From assembly GCA_946482545.1 (NCBI GenBank), contig CAMLRX010000121.1, positions 1 through 15,131 of the forward strand: a stretch of 15,131 bases of DNA, given 5' to 3'. Under the pieces are notes generated by a model. That model searched no databases and was not told the DNA's origin. It saw only the letters and a program-made list of their open reading frames with translations. This document shows, one piece after another, positions 14,501 to 15,131 of this stretch. Origin of the DNA: an uncultured Flavihumibacter sp. (GTDB lineage: Bacteria; Bacteroidota; Bacteroidia; Chitinophagales; Chitinophagaceae). Position numbers and translations under genes: made by a program. Position 1 is the stretch's first letter. The number at the start of each line of letters is the position of its first letter.

Positions 14501-15131
14501 GCCGGAGCGGAAGTACAGCGTCCGCTGGCCACGGTGGTAATCGGTGGTCTGGTTACCGCCACACTCCTGACACTGCTTGTATTACCTATATTATATGTTT
14601 GGTCGGAAGAGAGAAAAACACGTAAAAATAAGGCCATGAAAGCATTTTCAATTCTCCTGTTGCTTTGCGCGTCCTCCGGACTTTTCGCGCAGTCAGGAAC
14701 ACCGTTGCCGGAAATTCTACAACAGGCAAATGCCAACAACCCGTTCCTTAAGAGCGGACAAAGCAATATCAATTACCGGAAACAATTGGAAAGAACGGGC
14801 TTTAACCCGGACAAGACAAATATTTCCGGAGAATATGGCAACATCAATTCCGCGTTTACCGATAACCGATTTGGTGTTAGTCAGACCATTCACTGGCCGG
14901 GTGTCTATTCCAAACAAAAAGCATTACTGAAAACAGAAACCGCTTCAGCCGAAGCCCTGTTTCATGTACAGGAAGCCAACATAGACCTTCAGGTAAGAAA
15001 CACCTACGTGGAATACCTGTACTGGTCCGAAAAAAAGACCTTGCTGGAAGAGGCTGCCAACCTTTACAAGGGCGCCTTTGAAAGAGAAAAAACCAGACTG
15101 GAAGCAGGAGCAGCAGGCGCTATGGGTACTT
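11504..15131 (+). CDS. czcA: CzcA-type heavy-metal RND efflux pump fused to a TolC-like outer-membrane factor (3' end cut by the window)
   Basis: An open frame of 1209 codons runs from the ATG at 11504 to the window edge without a stop. Residues 1-1043 are an RND pump: TM1 (NKLIVGILLLGLISFGSYSV), two periplasmic porter regions and two later helix bundles. The heavy-metal signature LGALDFGLIVDGAVIIVE carries Asp401, Asp407 and Glu414, equivalent to the proton-relay D402/D408/E415 of CzcA; the DFGLIVDGA form points to Co/Zn/Cd rather than Cu/Ag. After the charged cytosolic stretch EERKTRKNKA the frame continues into a signal-peptide-like segment (Met1045 on) and a TolC-like domain. Such long pump-TolC fusions occur in Bacteroidota. 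The membrane fusion protein is not in the window and may follow downstream. Confidence 0.92.
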   Translation, partial: MLHAIISFSVRNKLIVGILLLGLISFGSYSVTQLPIDAVPDITNNQVQVITVAPSLAAPEVERLITFPVEQANANISGLVEIRSFSRFGLSVVTIVFDDDVDVYWARQQVSERLIQVQNDIPAGVGTPQLGPITTGLGEIYQYVLRPEKGYENKYDAMELRTMQDWIVRRQLLGTPGVADVSSFGGFLKQYEVTVQADKLKSMGLALSDVFTALEKSNQNTGGAYIEKSSGVLFIRSEGLAQTIEDLEQIAVKNTANGTPVLLRDVATIGIGHATRYGALTFNDQGEVAGAVVMMLKGANSSSVVKAVKEKIESIKKTLPEGVTIEPFLDRSKMVNNAIGTVEKNLLEGALIVVFILVLFLGNLRAGLVVASVIPLSMLFAIICMNLFGVSGNLMSLGALDFGLIVDGAVIIVEAVMHRLRHSKAFAGTTRITQEEMNTEVSSAAGKMMNAAVFGQIIILIVYLPILSLKGIEGKMFKPMAQTVSFAIIGAFLLSVTYVPMMSSLLLSKKITHHDTWADKMMHWLEQRYQPVLARALQLPRWIMGISILLFAASVFVLTRLGGEFIPQLEEGDFAVETRMLTGTSLTTGVEYVQQAARILKDSFPEVEKVVTKLGSGEIPTDPMPMDWGDMMVILKDKDEWTTAKNFDALAEKMGEALKDVPGINVGFMFPVQMRFNELMTGARQDVVCKIFGENMDTLAHYAGKLGNLAGAIEGAKDLYVEKVAGLPQIVIDFKRAALARYGLQIEDVNTVINTAFAGASAGLLYEGERRFNLVVRLGAEQRKSLEDVQQLLIQTPGGIQIPLNQVADVAIKEGPSQIQREDAKRRITVGFNVRGRDVQSIVEELQKKTAAGLSLPPGYYVTYGGQFENLVEAQKRLSIAVPVALLLIFLLLYFAFRSIRQASLIFTAIPLSAIGGVFALGMRGMPFSISAGVGFIALFGVAVLNGIVLITEFNRLRREGMEDLGAIVLKGTRIRLRPVLMTAAVASLGFLPMALSNGAGAEVQRPLATVVIGGLVTATLLTLLVLPILYVWSEERKTRKNKAMKAFSILLLLCASSGLFAQSGTPLPEILQQANANNPFLKSGQSNINYRKQLERTGFNPDKTNISGEYGNINSAFTDNRFGVSQTIHWPGVYSKQKALLKTETASAEALFHVQEANIDLQVRNTYVEYLYWSEKKTLLEEAANLYKGAFEREKTRLEAGAAGAMGT
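14636..15131 (+). other. TolC-like outer-membrane-factor domain of the pump fusion, with internal signal-like segment
   Basis: At codon 1045 of the pump frame an internal ATG begins KAFSILLLLCASSGLFAQSG, which looks like a complete signal peptide (possible cleavage after GLFA). Then comes PLPEILQQANANNPFLKSGQ, typical of the first helix of TolC-family proteins, followed by strand and helix segments (GVSQTIHWPGVYSKQKA, AEALFHVQEANIDLQVRNTY) of an outer-membrane factor. The junction is fully in frame (14636 minus 11504 equals 3132). It could be a second translation start, a signal-peptidase-processed domain, or an extra membrane helix of a true fusion. The domain is cut off after about 165 residues. 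Confidence 0.8.

Overview
The window looks like chromosomal DNA from a Bacteroidota bacterium, most likely Chitinophagaceae or a close relative; this assignment is inferred. The signs are TAnnTTTG-type -7 promoter elements in front of several genes, the lack of clear Shine-Dalgarno sequences, a large outer-membrane TonB-dependent receptor with an N-terminal carboxypeptidase-regulatory-like domain, and an RND metal pump continuing into a TolC-like domain. No rRNA, tRNA, CRISPR array or transposase gene was seen.

Layout. (1) 22-1257, minus: bifunctional riboflavin enzyme RibBA. (2) A 198-bp divergent intergenic region carries the ribBA promoter and two TGTTAACA palindromes. (3) 1456-4752, plus: Oar-like TonB-dependent receptor, closed by a strong, apparently bidirectional terminator at 4774-4805. 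(4) 4834-10789: an island of six genes made of two alpha/beta-hydrolases in divergent orientation, an ATP-grasp ligase, a YbdK/GCS2-type carboxylate-amine ligase, a class I glutamine-amidotransferase-like protein and, on the opposite strand, a 404-aa ATP-grasp-like protein. (5) 10855 to the window edge: a small exported protein, a 221-bp MITE-like inverted repeat, and a CzcA-type heavy-metal RND pump whose reading frame runs without a stop into a TolC-type outer-membrane factor and off the end.

The most interesting part is the 4834-10789 island. It joins three amide- or peptide-bond-forming enzyme types with an amidotransferase-like protein and two serine hydrolases, and has no recognisable primary-metabolism partner. 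It reads as a pathway for an uncharacterised small peptide or amide (gamma-glutamyl or glutathione-like) metabolite. Each family is recognisable, but the product is unknown. The two halves start from closely interlocked divergent promoters at about 5708-5744, and the last two genes converge with a 22-bp overlap.

The other notable items are the RND-TolC fusion with an internal signal-peptide-like segment, the inverted-repeat element just upstream of it, and promoters placed so close to the start codon that leaderless mRNAs are predicted.
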